A stretch of 64,000 nt of DNA, from the NCBI RefSeq assembly GCF_000143415.4, contig NW_003314261.1:62001-126000 (forward strand), written 5' to 3'. Within the stretch, counting starts at the first letter, position 1. Each line of letters opens with the position of its first letter. The notes below the pieces were generated by a model that was given only the letters and a program-made list of their open reading frames with translations, was not told the origin of the DNA and made no database searches. The stretch comes from Selaginella moellendorffii. Taxonomy: Eukaryota > Streptophyta > Lycopodiopsida > Selaginellales > Selaginellaceae. A program made the translations under genes and the position numbers. Of this stretch, positions 42,943 to 52,100 are shown one piece after another.

Positions 42943-43365
42943 TGACATTCCCCACAATACTTGGCTTATAATTTGTCCCAATACTGTATGTTTTAAAAAC
43001 AACATCAATTTTTTAAAGACTTCTCCTTATCAAATATGCATGATAAATGAAAAACTATTACGTTTTTTTAAATGTTTCCACAACGAAACGAATTATTCTT
43101 AAACCTCTCCATCAAACTGAAAAAGATGCCCCTTCACATGTTTCGATTCAAGATTTGATTCAGATGTGAAGGGACATTTTTTTATTTGATGGAGATATAT
43201 AATAAATGTCCATCTAACTGTGGAAACATTTATAAGAGATCAATAGTTCTTCATTTATCACGCATCTTCGATGAGGAGAAGTCACAAAAAAATTAATACT
43301 GTTTCCAAAACATGCAGTTTAATGAATTAGAAACGAACTAAAAACCAAATATTTTGGGAATGTCA
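42943..43365. repeat. Fold-back (long inverted repeat) element
   Basis: About 200-bp arms pair around a centre near 43154: TGACATTCCCCACAATACTT at 42943 matches the reverse complement at 43345-43365. Arms also share GACTTCTCCT..ATCA.A.ATGC.TGATAAATGA and AAATGTTTCCAC. The core CTTCACATGTTTCG..GATGTGAAG is itself palindromic. The arms are diverged, so it is not recent. Transcription would give a hairpin RNA. Confidence 0.85.
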
Positions 43366-43439
43366 TGTTTGTGTGAAAGAAAGCCTGCAAACTTACTTAT
43401 CTGAATATACGAATTATTAGATGGAATGGGATCAAGCAA

Positions 43440-44259
43440 GGGGACAACGAATCCTAAGTGCATGTACTCAATGACGTCGGAGAAAGTGACAACGACTTCT
43501 TACCCAGAGTACTGTGAAACTGCCCTTCCCAATCTGAAAGAATTGAGCTACCAGCGTATATATGGACATCCTGTAGTCACTGGAATCCCAGGTCGTGAGT
43601 TGAGCATAGAAGTCGTCCACAATGGATTCGCTCCAGCTTCCGTTTTTCATCAACAGCTCCAAACAAGTCACCAACCAACGCTTTCTACCCTTGAACTTTT
43701 CAAACAGTCTGCTGCAGTTGGCTGCTGTAAAGCATCTTCAAATACTTTTCGCAGAAGTTGTAGACATCCACCACCCTCTCCCATTTGTCGAAGCTTGTTA
43801 CGAATCCAAGGGGCCCATTCGCAGTTTTGGCCACACCGGACATGATATAACTATCCAGTTCCATCTGCAGGACGCTGATGCTCGTCCCTGCAACGCTGTA
43901 CCGAGTCTCCTGTCAAGCAGCGCCACCATAATCATAGACTTTATGAGTTTTACCACAGCCACTGACCCCCATAAGCAGAATGCATCCAGATACCCCCGAT
44001 TGTTTTACCCTCTCCACGAGTTTCCAAGCATCAGAAGTCTGATGAGATAATAGGAGGAAATCATACCTGAGGAAGAGGGTCTTTGAATCATGACATAATA
44101 CACTGAGTCATTTGTGAGAGGTTCTTGGGTGAAAGGAACCCAGAAGAACTCTGGAGAGGCAGACCCAAATCGCAGCTCCCACAAGCTAGAGAACTGGGAT
44201 CCTTGTTGCGCAAGACCTAGAGACAGAAGATGCTCCTGCAATGAGACATAGTCATTCAC
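43440..44259 (-). pseudogene. P-loop NTPase, Crinkler-like, degraded
   Basis: Minus-strand text reads DAWKLVERVKQSGVSGCILLMGVSGCGKTHKVYDYGG, with GVSGCGKT as Walker A, then SVLQMELDSYIMSGVAKTANG and, after a frame change, KFKGRKRWLVTCLELLMKNGSWSESIVDDFY. The last segment corresponds in position and pattern to GVYRGRYRFYVTVLQMFLRDS of the intact Crinkler-type protein at 13.2-16.4 kb. Upstream, 44259-44067 (MNDYVSLQEHLLSL..FFWVPFTQEPLTND) may be the preceding exon, but the join at 44066-44039 does not keep phase. At least two frameshifts or unrecognised introns break it. Confidence 0.55.
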
Positions 44260-44583
44260 ATCGTCCGGAAGAACACCAACTCGTCCTTGAGCTATCCTCG
44301 CCCGCCTTGACCTCCACCTCTCATTCTGAAAGGTTGTTTAGACTACGAACTAAGTTCCAGCGGGCGTTTCTTCACAACCTAACGGGCTGGCTAATCTGCC
44401 TCTGGAGATGGAAAGCAAACAACATGGATCTCAGCTTCTGGAGCAAGTCCTGGATATTCTGGTATATTTTTAGAATGTTACACTTTGATACCATATTTCA
44501 TTAGTATATCATAAGATCGATCGCAGTTCAAAGGTGAATATTAAGGTACATACTAGAGGACATACTCTTTTAACAGCTCCTTG

Positions 44584-44937
44584 TTACGTAGCTCTCAAGC
44601 CTTCAACAAACAACTCCAGGTTTGCAGAAGACGAACCCCCTTGCACAATGGCCCTCTTGGCATCCCTGCCAAGCTCACCCACATTTCGTCGTATCTCCTT
44701 CCCTTCCTCCCCATTCATCAGAACTCTGACAGCCTCCTCGATCACTGCCTTGTCAATAACTCCGTCTTGTCTCCTTTGCAGGCTTAATGCGAGCTTCTTC
44801 TCCACCAGAAATGCACAGTTCAGATTCTGCTCAGATAAACTCGGCCAGCCAATCATCGCCACGCTTGCGCAAACACTCTCCAGCATCAAGTTCCACCCAC
44901 AGTGAGTGATGAATCCACCCACAGCAGGATGCCTCAA
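44584..44937 (-). pseudogene. UDP-glycosyltransferase C-terminal fragment
   Basis: HPAVGGFITHCGWNLMLESV followed by MIGWPSLSEQNLNCAFLVEK is most of the PSPG box that binds the UDP-sugar in plant family-1 glycosyltransferases; the usual GWNS serine is Leu. The helix VIEEAVRVLMNGEEGKEIRRNV and the end GGSSSANLELFVEGLRAT are typical C-terminal features. The N-terminal half and the start of the PSPG box (WAPQ) are absent: at 44938 the sequence changes to gypsy-derived DNA. This is a truncated copy. Confidence 0.85.
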
Positions 44938-44949
44938 AACATGATCAAA

Positions 44950-45478
44950 TTCATGATCACTAACAACATTTACTCGAGGCTCACAAATGTCACATACTCG
45001 CTTCTGATCGACATCGCCTCACGGCTTCTGAGTTCAAGGTTGGTGATCAAATTTGGTTATTTCGGTGTAACATTCAGACTACTTGTCTATTTGGTAAATT
45101 TGACTATCAATGCCTTGGTCCCTTTCGCATCTCTGATTGGATTCATGAGGTTGCATATCAGTTGTATCTTCCTTTGACCATGCGTTTTCATCCTGTCTTC
45201 CACGTTTCTCTGCTTGAACCATATGTCGCTAATGACATCCTAGGTTGAGTCATCCCACTAGCTCCCGAAGTCCAGATCGATGGTCACTCTGAGTATGAAG
45301 TTGTTGGGATCCTAGATTCCAAGATCCTTCAACATCGACTATACTACTTCGTTGACTGGGTTGGCTAATCCTCAAGTGATTGGACATAGGAACCTTCAGA
45401 AAATTTAACAAATGTTTCAGGTAAACTATCTGACTTCCACATGCAGTACCCGAAACTTGTCATGGAAAAGGGAGATAA
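44950..45478 (+). pseudogene. Gypsy element 3' end (integrase tail and chromodomain)
   Basis: Reads LGPFRISDWIHEVAYQLYLPLTMRFHPVFHVSLLEPYVAND, then EVQIDGHSEYEVVGILDSKILQHRLYYFVDWVG and EPSENLTN, the standard C terminus of a chromovirus, with several stops. A polypurine tract (AAAAGGGAGATAA) closes it. Confidence 0.85.
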
Positions 45479-45927
45479 TGTCATGGAACCAGTATATATG
45501 GACACATTCTGTCTAACACTCCGGTACATTCTTTAAAAAAATTTCTCCATAAGATTCCTTGAATATTCCAGCGTACTCCAGAAGCTTTTCAAGCAAGACT
45601 CCAAGAAGCTTCCTCGGTTTCTTCATAAAGAAGACTTCCCAAAATAGCAAATTTAAGTTTAAGTCCAATGTAACCGCCACATTCTCAATTTAGCAAGTTT
45701 GTCTTCATTCCCGATTTAGCAAGTTCTGAAACCTTCCAGTGCCCGTGAAGCTTCCTAGCACGCTGAGGGCGACTATATAAGGAGAGCCCTAGCGAGAGTT
45801 TTAATTTTCCTGTTCAACGCCAATTTCAGGCTTCCGTCTCCAGTCTTCAGCATAGGGTCTTCCTGCTTGTGCTGGATCTTGTTCTTGTACTTCTTGTTGC
45901 TCATAATCCTATTCTCGTTCCTGCAAC
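45479..45927 (+). mobile_element. LTR of the preceding gypsy element (end approximate)
   Basis: Starts TGTCATGGAACC directly after the polypurine tract. Contains CTATATAAGG (about 45772-45781), a credible TATA box, and probably ends at GCAACACA near 45927. No second LTR was found for comparison. Confidence 0.6.
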
Positions 45928-45999
45928 ACACTTTTCTCACTCCATAAGTGCAATCTGGAATGATTGTGCTGTGCTGGCATCGGCATTCTCATGGGGAAC

Positions 46000-47555
46000 T
46001 CCCGTAGGTGGTTCTCCCATGGTGATGCGGCTCATATAATCGGCTTGCTTGTGCAGTCTTCCTGTCAGCGTATGATCTGAAAGTCAAGTTCTTGCAACAA
46101 GGAACCACCACGTCAGTCGTCCTGTGTGCCTCGTTTTCTTCAACAAATGTACGAGTGCTTGTGATCCACAATGAACTTTACCTTGTTTGCTAGAAGGTAA
46201 GCGCCTCTTTCTCTGTGGTTGTGTCATTGCTCTCTGCGGGTGACAACCTCTTAGATCCGTGATCGTTCCTGTCATCCCGGGTCTGTATCAGGATGCACCT
46301 GATTATGATGTCGGTGACGTTTACCTCCCCATGAAACTCCCTGTCCCACCTCAGGGAGGCAAGGATGGGTGCATTTGTGAGTACACTCTTCAACTCCTGA
46401 AAGCTCTCGTCACATGCTAGGTTCCACTTGAACCATGACATCGTGGCTGTACTTTATAATATATATCATTTATCCTTACTCCACTATTATATCCACTCAT
46501 CTTCACCACACTTTATGAAGAAAATACATTTTTTTAGGTTGGAACCCTTCGCATTTCACGTCAAGAGATACTCCTTGAATGCTTTTGACACCAGTTACTG
46601 GAATGTAAATGATGTATTGCATAGCCCAAATGACATGACCTGTTAAGAATGCCATTTTTGGTTGGTCACACTCTTCCACTTGCAGCCGGTCAATCCATCT
46701 AAAAAGAGTACATGTTATGGCCGGCCAGCACGGCAAGAATCTCCTCTGTGTATGGGATCCGGTATGCATCTTTTTTGTGTGACTACATTCAGCTTCTTGT
46801 AGTCCACACAAATGTGCAGCTTCCATTTCTTCTTAAGCACCACCACAATAGGTGACAGCCACTGTGCATTCTCCATCAATTTCCTTCTTGACTTTAACAA
46901 AATAAGTTTGGTTCATCTTATACGCTTGCTGTCTCCATGCTTCACCATTAGGGATGAACTCTATTTGATGTGTGTAAATCGCAGGTGGCACCCCCTTCAG
47001 GTCCTCATAGCTGCAAGCAAAAACGTTCGCATTCTTCCTCAGAAGAGCCAAGTTTTCTGTTCTGAATGCGGGATCCAAATATGGTGTGATACGAACCTTG
47101 TGTTCGCCGGCAGTTCCATGGTTGATGGTGACTTCTACTTGCTCATTAGTTGTTGTCTCCATCTGCGTGGCAACCACGTTAAACTAATGGTGTTCTGTCT
47201 CCGGCTGGATTTCCTCCACCACTGGCCATACAAATTTCTCAGTTCCGAGTCCAGCCATGTTTTCCAATATGGCGTTCACGTGTGTCATTGTGATCTGGTA
47301 CAAATCTACCTGCTCAATCTCCACCACTTCCAGTTAGTTCCAAAACAGCGCGTCTTCATCCTCCATGGTGAACCCGTCATACCAGTTGTAATCTTCCAAT
47401 TTCTGTGGTTGCTCCATGTTGCCTATCTGGGTCTTGTGCTCACGGATGATAATGACTGTCTTCTCATTCTTCTCCCAGTCGTGTCATGCTTTGGCCTCTC
47501 TTAGCCACGGTCTGCTCAGCAACAAATGGTAGGGAGTTTTAGCCGTGGACATTTT
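46000..47555 (-). pseudogene. pol: Decayed gypsy pol (protease spacer, RT, RNase H), left half
   Basis: From right to left: QVEVTINHGTAGEHKVRITPYLDPAFRTENLALLRKNANVFACSYEDLKG, MNQTYFVKVKKEIDG, NAQWLSPIVVVLKKKWKLHICVDYKKLNVVTQK (RT), ACDESFQELKSVLTNAPILASLRWDREF and EKEALTF (RNase H). It is interrupted by many stops and by copia D on the right; the same element continues at 51652. Confidence 0.75.
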
Positions 47556-47831
47556 TGTTACGGTAGCAAACCGTACAATGTACGGGACAGACACAGTGCC
47601 AGCTAGGACGCCAGGAGACGCGTCGTTTTTGGTTGTATATTGACCAAAATCTCATGAATAAAAATTCATTCGATGGTCAAACACAACATGGTATCGGAGC
47701 AGATCTATGATCCTGGATGACGAGAAGGAGAAACCAGCGTAGGATGCGTAGGCGTGCAATAGCAACAGCAAGACGCATCACTAGGCGCATTAGGATGAGG
47801 AGATTGCTGGCTCGGGTAGTTAGGGTTCTAG

Positions 47832-48430
47832 TTGCAAGCTGGAATACGACTGGACCGTATCGTCTTCACGATGGCGATGTCTGAGGCTGACCACCTCCCC
47901 ACACACATCGCTGCCGTTAAGGAGATCCTCGACGAGTTGATGGCTGTTGGGGCACAGATGGAAGAAGAAGAAGAGTGCGAATATCTCCTTTCGACTCTCC
48001 CTTCATCTTTCGACACGGTGATCCAGTCTCTTCAACCGTCAATTCACCGCGTTGAAGAACACAGAACTGAGACGCAAGGCCAGTGACAAGGAGACAACCT
48101 CGTTCTACACCACTGCAAAGACGCAGCAGAAGAAGAAGCCGTTCAAAGCAAGTGGGAGCTCTTCATCAGGGAAATTCCCACCTTGCGAGCACTGCAAGAA
48201 GACCAATCATGAACCTAAGAACTGCTGGTTTAAGTTCCCAGAGAAGCGGCCCAAGAAATCAAAAGCACTCCTACCGCTCGACATTGAAGCACATGCTTAT
48301 GTGAGCGTACGTTCGGTTTTTCTAGCCTCTAAGAATCAGAGTACGTTTTATTTTGATTCAGGAACGAGTGACCACTTGACGCACGATGCGAGGTGGTTCA
48401 AGACGCTCGGCAGGAGTAGCTGTTGGTGAT
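47832..48430 (+). pseudogene. gag-pol: Copia D gag remainder, zinc knuckle and protease
   Basis: MSEADHLPTHIAAVKEILDELMAVGAQMEEEEECEYLLSTLPSSFDTVIQSLQPS is the middle of gag; its N-terminal half is missing, leaving only about 140 bp after the LTR. After a frame change come CEHCKKTNHEPKNCW (CCHC knuckle) and FYFDSGTSDHLTHDARW (protease). A further frame change follows at about 48430. Confidence 0.85.
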
Positions 48431-48489
48431 GGCCGCACTCTCAAGATCACGGGACGTGGAACCAAAATTTAGCGCCAATCTACTTTCAG

Positions 48490-49483
48490 TTGGCCAGCTC
48501 ACAGACTCTGGCTTTGATCTCCGCTTCAGTAAATCTGATTGCTAGTTCCTTACTCCTGATGGCAATCTCGGATTTGTTGGCGTACGACGTGAGAACAGAG
48601 GCCTTTACGAGCTCTGTATGGAACCGATTCACGCCACAGAGTTGGTGGAGAAACCTCATCACCTTTGTGGCGGCTAAGACACATCATCTTGAGCTTTGGC
48701 ATAAACGCTTCGGCCATGCCAGCACTCTACGCATTGCTCAACTAGCTAAGGACCAGATGGTTGATGGTCTTGATCCTCAGCTTGACAGCTCTACGCACAT
48801 CTCCTTCTGCGAAGGCTGCCAGCTTGGGAAACAGCATCGACTCCCTTTTCCTAAGCGTGGAGCAAAACGAGCCAAAGAAGTCTTGGAGCTTGTCCATAGC
48901 GATATTTGGGGCCCTGCTCCTCATGTCTCCTTTGGCGGCTCCAAGTACTTCATTACTTTCGTGGACGATTACAGCAGGACTGCTTGGTCACGAAATCCCA
49001 GGCTCTAGATAAGTTCGAGATCTTCAAGCTCTTGCTGAAAAGCAAACTGGAAAACCGTTGAAGCGACTCAGATCAGATGGAGGTGGCGAGTATGTCTCTC
49101 AGAAGTTTTCTGCTTTTCTTCAAAAGCATGGAATTCAAAGAGAGCAAACCGCCCCGTATTCCTCTCAGCAGAACGGTGTTGTAGAACGCAAGAACCGGAG
49201 CTTGATAGATGCCGCAAATAGCATGCTTCAAGCCAACCGCGTTCCTGCTATGTTCTGGGCTGAAGCAGTTATGACCGCCTGCTATCTACAAAATCGGCTC
49301 CCTACAAAAGCCGTGGTTGGAAAAACACCTGAAGGCCGCAAGCCAGCCATAGATCACTTGCGTATCTTTGGATGTGAGGCCTACACTCACGTCCCCAAGG
49401 CCATCAGAAAGAAGCTTACGCCCACCAAGGCATCTTTCTTGGCTATAGCCTGGAGCACAAGGCTGACAGGATTTTCAACTTAG
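48490..49483 (+). pseudogene. pol: Copia D integrase, frameshifted
   Basis: LELWHKRFGHASTLRIAQLA and CEGCQLGKQHRLPF form the HHCC finger; ELVHSDIWGPAPHVSFGGSKYFITFVDDYSRT, KRLRSDGGGEYVSQKF and PYSSQQNGVVERKNRSLIDAANSML supply the D, D and E of the catalytic core. Frameshifts occur near 49000 and 49480. Confidence 0.88.
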
Positions 49484-49548
49484 TCTCCAGGAAGCTGATT
49501 ATCTCCCACGACGTTCACTTCAATGAGAATGCCACTCGTTCTCATCCA

Positions 49549-51606
49549 GTGGGAGATCTCTTCTCTCCTGCCCCGATTCTTCCAACTGAAGACTCTTCTT
49601 CAACCTTGGAACCAGTGGTAGTCTCTCCTATCTTGCCACTGCAAGTGGGAGCTTCCAGAGCGCCAGATCTCCAGGTGGGAGATCTACGCGTTCCGGTTTT
49701 GCCAAATTCGCCAAACAGGGGTGCCCTATCCCCTGTTCGGCCTCAACCGCCACTCAGGGATGACCTATATTTCGATGGAGAACCACCCGCGGCTGCCCAG
49801 CGCACACCAGATTCCCCTCGAGAGCAACCTGCAGTACCTCCGGATCAGCCTCCCCGCCGGTCTTCCCGGTCGAATTTAGGTGTTCCTCCGCAGCGGTTGA
49901 TTGAGACAATGCTCTCGGTCGTTCAAGACATTCCTGAAGGCTTGGTTGAGACATTGCTTGCTGGCGTGGACATTCCGGAAGTTCCTCGCAGCTACGTCGA
50001 TGCTCTTGCCTCTCCTAACAGAGACAAATGGGTTGCAGCCTTTGATGAGGAGTATAACTCCTTTCTCAAGAACAACACCTTCTCCTTGGTGGAAAGAGCT
50101 CCGGCCGGGCGTAAACTAGTGAAATCCATGTGGATTCCTCACCCAGACCACACCATTTCTCGCTACAAGGCTCGCTTGGTGGCGAAAGGCTACTCTCAAG
50201 TGGCTGGTGTGGATTACACTGAGACGTTTACTCCGGTGGTCAAGCTGACTACCATTCGCACCTTGCTCGCTTTAGCAGCTGCGCACAATTGGCACGTACA
50301 CCAGATGGATGTCAAGACGGCTTTCCTGAATGGAGAGCTTGATGAGGACATCTATATGGAGCAGCCAGAAGGCTACAAGGTCCCAGGACACAAGAGCCAC
50401 GTTTGGAAGCTCCACAAGGCGATTTATGGCTTGAAGCAAGCCTCTCGCCAATGGTACAAAAAGCTTGATGATTTTCTTGTGAAATCTCACTTTTCCAGGA
50501 GCAAGAACGATCCGAATCTCTACTTTAAACGAGTGGGAGATGAAGTGATTTACATCGCTGTGTATGTAGACGACACTCTACTCGTTTGCAACAGCCTTGC
50601 TTTCCTAGCTAAAATCAAGGTGGCTTTCTCATCTCATTTTGAGATGAAGGACCTTGGTGAAGCTCGCTACTGCCTTGGCATCCAGATTGATCGCAGAAAA
50701 GATGGCTCCCTCTTTCTGCATCAAACCAAGTATGTGGAAGATGTCCTGCAACGATTCGGCATGGACTCTTGTGCGCCTGCACCCACGCCAATGGTTGCTG
50801 GCTTAAGACTTTCAAAGGATACGTCTCCTTCTACAGACTCGGATAGGAGGAAAATGGCGAACGTTCCTTACCGAAGTGCCGTGGGAAGCTTGATGTACCT
50901 GGTGGTGTGCACGCGACCAGACATTGCCTTCTCAGTGAGCATGGTAAGCAGGTTTCTTGACAATCCAAGCCCTGCACATTGGCAAGCAGTAAAAAGAATT
51001 TTTCGGTACTTAGGAGCTACCACTTCTTTTGGCTTACTTTACACGCCAAAAGTCACAGGCTTACAGGGCTACTGTGCTGGCTGCCCAGATTCACGAAGAT
51101 CACACACAGGCTATTTTTTTAGCTTGCAACAAGCAGCTCTTTCTTGGAGCATCAAGAAACAGAGTGTTGTGGCCTGCTCTAGCTGCGAAGCTGAGTATAT
51201 GGCTGCTAGCGCTGCTTGCAAGGAGGCCATCTGGCTTCGTCGTCTTCTAACGGACATGGAACACTCTCTTCCAGGTTCAACAGCGATCTATTGCGACAAT
51301 CAGGGCTGCATTGCCTTAAGCAAGAATCGCAAGATCAATTCAAGAACAAAGCACATGGGCACAGTACACCATTTTCTTCGAGACCAGTATGAAGATGGAA
51401 TCGTCGAGCTTGTGTATTGTTCTACTCAGGACATGCCTGCTGACGTTCTGACCAAGGCACTCTCCCAGCCGAAATTTTCTCAGTTTCGGGCTGCACTTGG
51501 CGTCTGCCCGAGTGGGAGTGTTACGGTAGCAAACCGTACAATGTACGGACAGACGCCAGTGCCAGCTAGGACGCCAGGAGACGCGTCGTTTTTGGTTGTA
51601 TATTGA
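49549..51606 (+). CDS. pol: Copia D reverse transcriptase and RNase H, open for 685 codons
   Basis: After a proline-rich linker, RT reads WVAAFDEEYNSFLKNNTFSLVE, YKARLVAKGYSQVAGVDYTETFTPVVKL, HQMDVKTAFLNGELDEDIYMEQPEGY and AVYVDDTLLVC, with an intact YVDD box. RNase H reads LQGYCAGCPDSRRSHTGYFFSL (the expected DADW is CAGC, so its first Asp is lost), CEAEYMAASAACKEAIWL, IYCDNQGCIALSKN and DMPADVLTKALSQPKF. The frame runs into the 3' LTR and stops at 51606. Mechanistically an RNA-copying enzyme in cytoplasmic particles; the altered RNase H site makes activity doubtful. Confidence 0.9.
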   Translation: MGDLFSPAPILPTEDSSSTLEPVVVSPILPLQVGASRAPDLQVGDLRVPVLPNSPNRGALSPVRPQPPLRDDLYFDGEPPAAAQRTPDSPREQPAVPPDQPPRRSSRSNLGVPPQRLIETMLSVVQDIPEGLVETLLAGVDIPEVPRSYVDALASPNRDKWVAAFDEEYNSFLKNNTFSLVERAPAGRKLVKSMWIPHPDHTISRYKARLVAKGYSQVAGVDYTETFTPVVKLTTIRTLLALAAAHNWHVHQMDVKTAFLNGELDEDIYMEQPEGYKVPGHKSHVWKLHKAIYGLKQASRQWYKKLDDFLVKSHFSRSKNDPNLYFKRVGDEVIYIAVYVDDTLLVCNSLAFLAKIKVAFSSHFEMKDLGEARYCLGIQIDRRKDGSLFLHQTKYVEDVLQRFGMDSCAPAPTPMVAGLRLSKDTSPSTDSDRRKMANVPYRSAVGSLMYLVVCTRPDIAFSVSMVSRFLDNPSPAHWQAVKRIFRYLGATTSFGLLYTPKVTGLQGYCAGCPDSRRSHTGYFFSLQQAALSWSIKKQSVVACSSCEAEYMAASAACKEAIWLRRLLTDMEHSLPGSTAIYCDNQGCIALSKNRKINSRTKHMGTVHHFLRDQYEDGIVELVYCSTQDMPADVLTKALSQPKFSQFRAALGVCPSGSVTVANRTMYGQTPVPARTPGDASFLVVY

Positions 51607-51651
51607 CCAAAATCTCATGAATAAAAATTCATTCGATGGTCAAACACAACA

Positions 51652-52100
51652 ATTTTCAGGACTGCTAGTGAAAGCTTCAACATATTCCGTTGATGTTGAT
51701 TTTCACTCCGGCACAATCCCAACCGGATGCACCTAGGAATGGGGCCATCTCCAGTGCAGTGTCTTGAACATTTCCTCTTCTTGTATTGACTCCCGAACCT
51801 CCATCAATAGGTATATCACCGACTTCATTCCTTTCGATATAGTCGGTACTTTCTCATCCCAGTCAGCTTTGTCCTTTGAGATTGTTACCTTGTTATCTTC
51901 TAAGGGTCTCACAGGTTTCCCCGACTCAATGGCATTTGCAACCTGCACTTTGAGGTGCAGAGCTAACACAAGCAATTCCCCCAGACTGAGTTGCAGGGAG
52001 TTTTGCAACAGCACCGCCACAATTTGTTCTCCCAGTGGTGTTATTTTTGGTGGTGGGTTACTCTCAGGCTCTGTCAAGTTAATGAGAGGAGTCTGTTCAC
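51652..52100 (-). pseudogene. Decayed gypsy element, right half (gag-protease region)
   Basis: Minus-strand frame 52077-51733 (MTEPESNPPPKITPLGEQIVAVLL..LSLGELLVLALHLKVQVANAIES) continues the element seen at 46000-47555 on the other side of copia D; the join would be at the ATTTT target. It ends near 52100 against copia E gag. Confidence 0.6.

Larger units (their letters stand above)
47556..51651 (+). mobile_element. Copia D, full-length with two LTRs and target duplication
   Basis: LTRs at 47556-47688 and 51519-51651 are both 133 bp, start TGTTACGGTAGCAAACC, end CACAACA and differ at only a few positions. ATTTT flanks both ends (47551-47555 and 51652-51656). The primer-binding site TGGTATCGGAGCAG begins at 47689. 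Insertion is into the decayed gypsy element. LTR near-identity implies a recent insertion, although the internal region already has frameshifts. Confidence 0.95.

Noticed and set aside
42943-43365. MITE of the 288-bp family
   Set aside because: The fold-back arms lack the ATGCTTTATTTCG termini and are much longer and more diverged; it is a different repeat.
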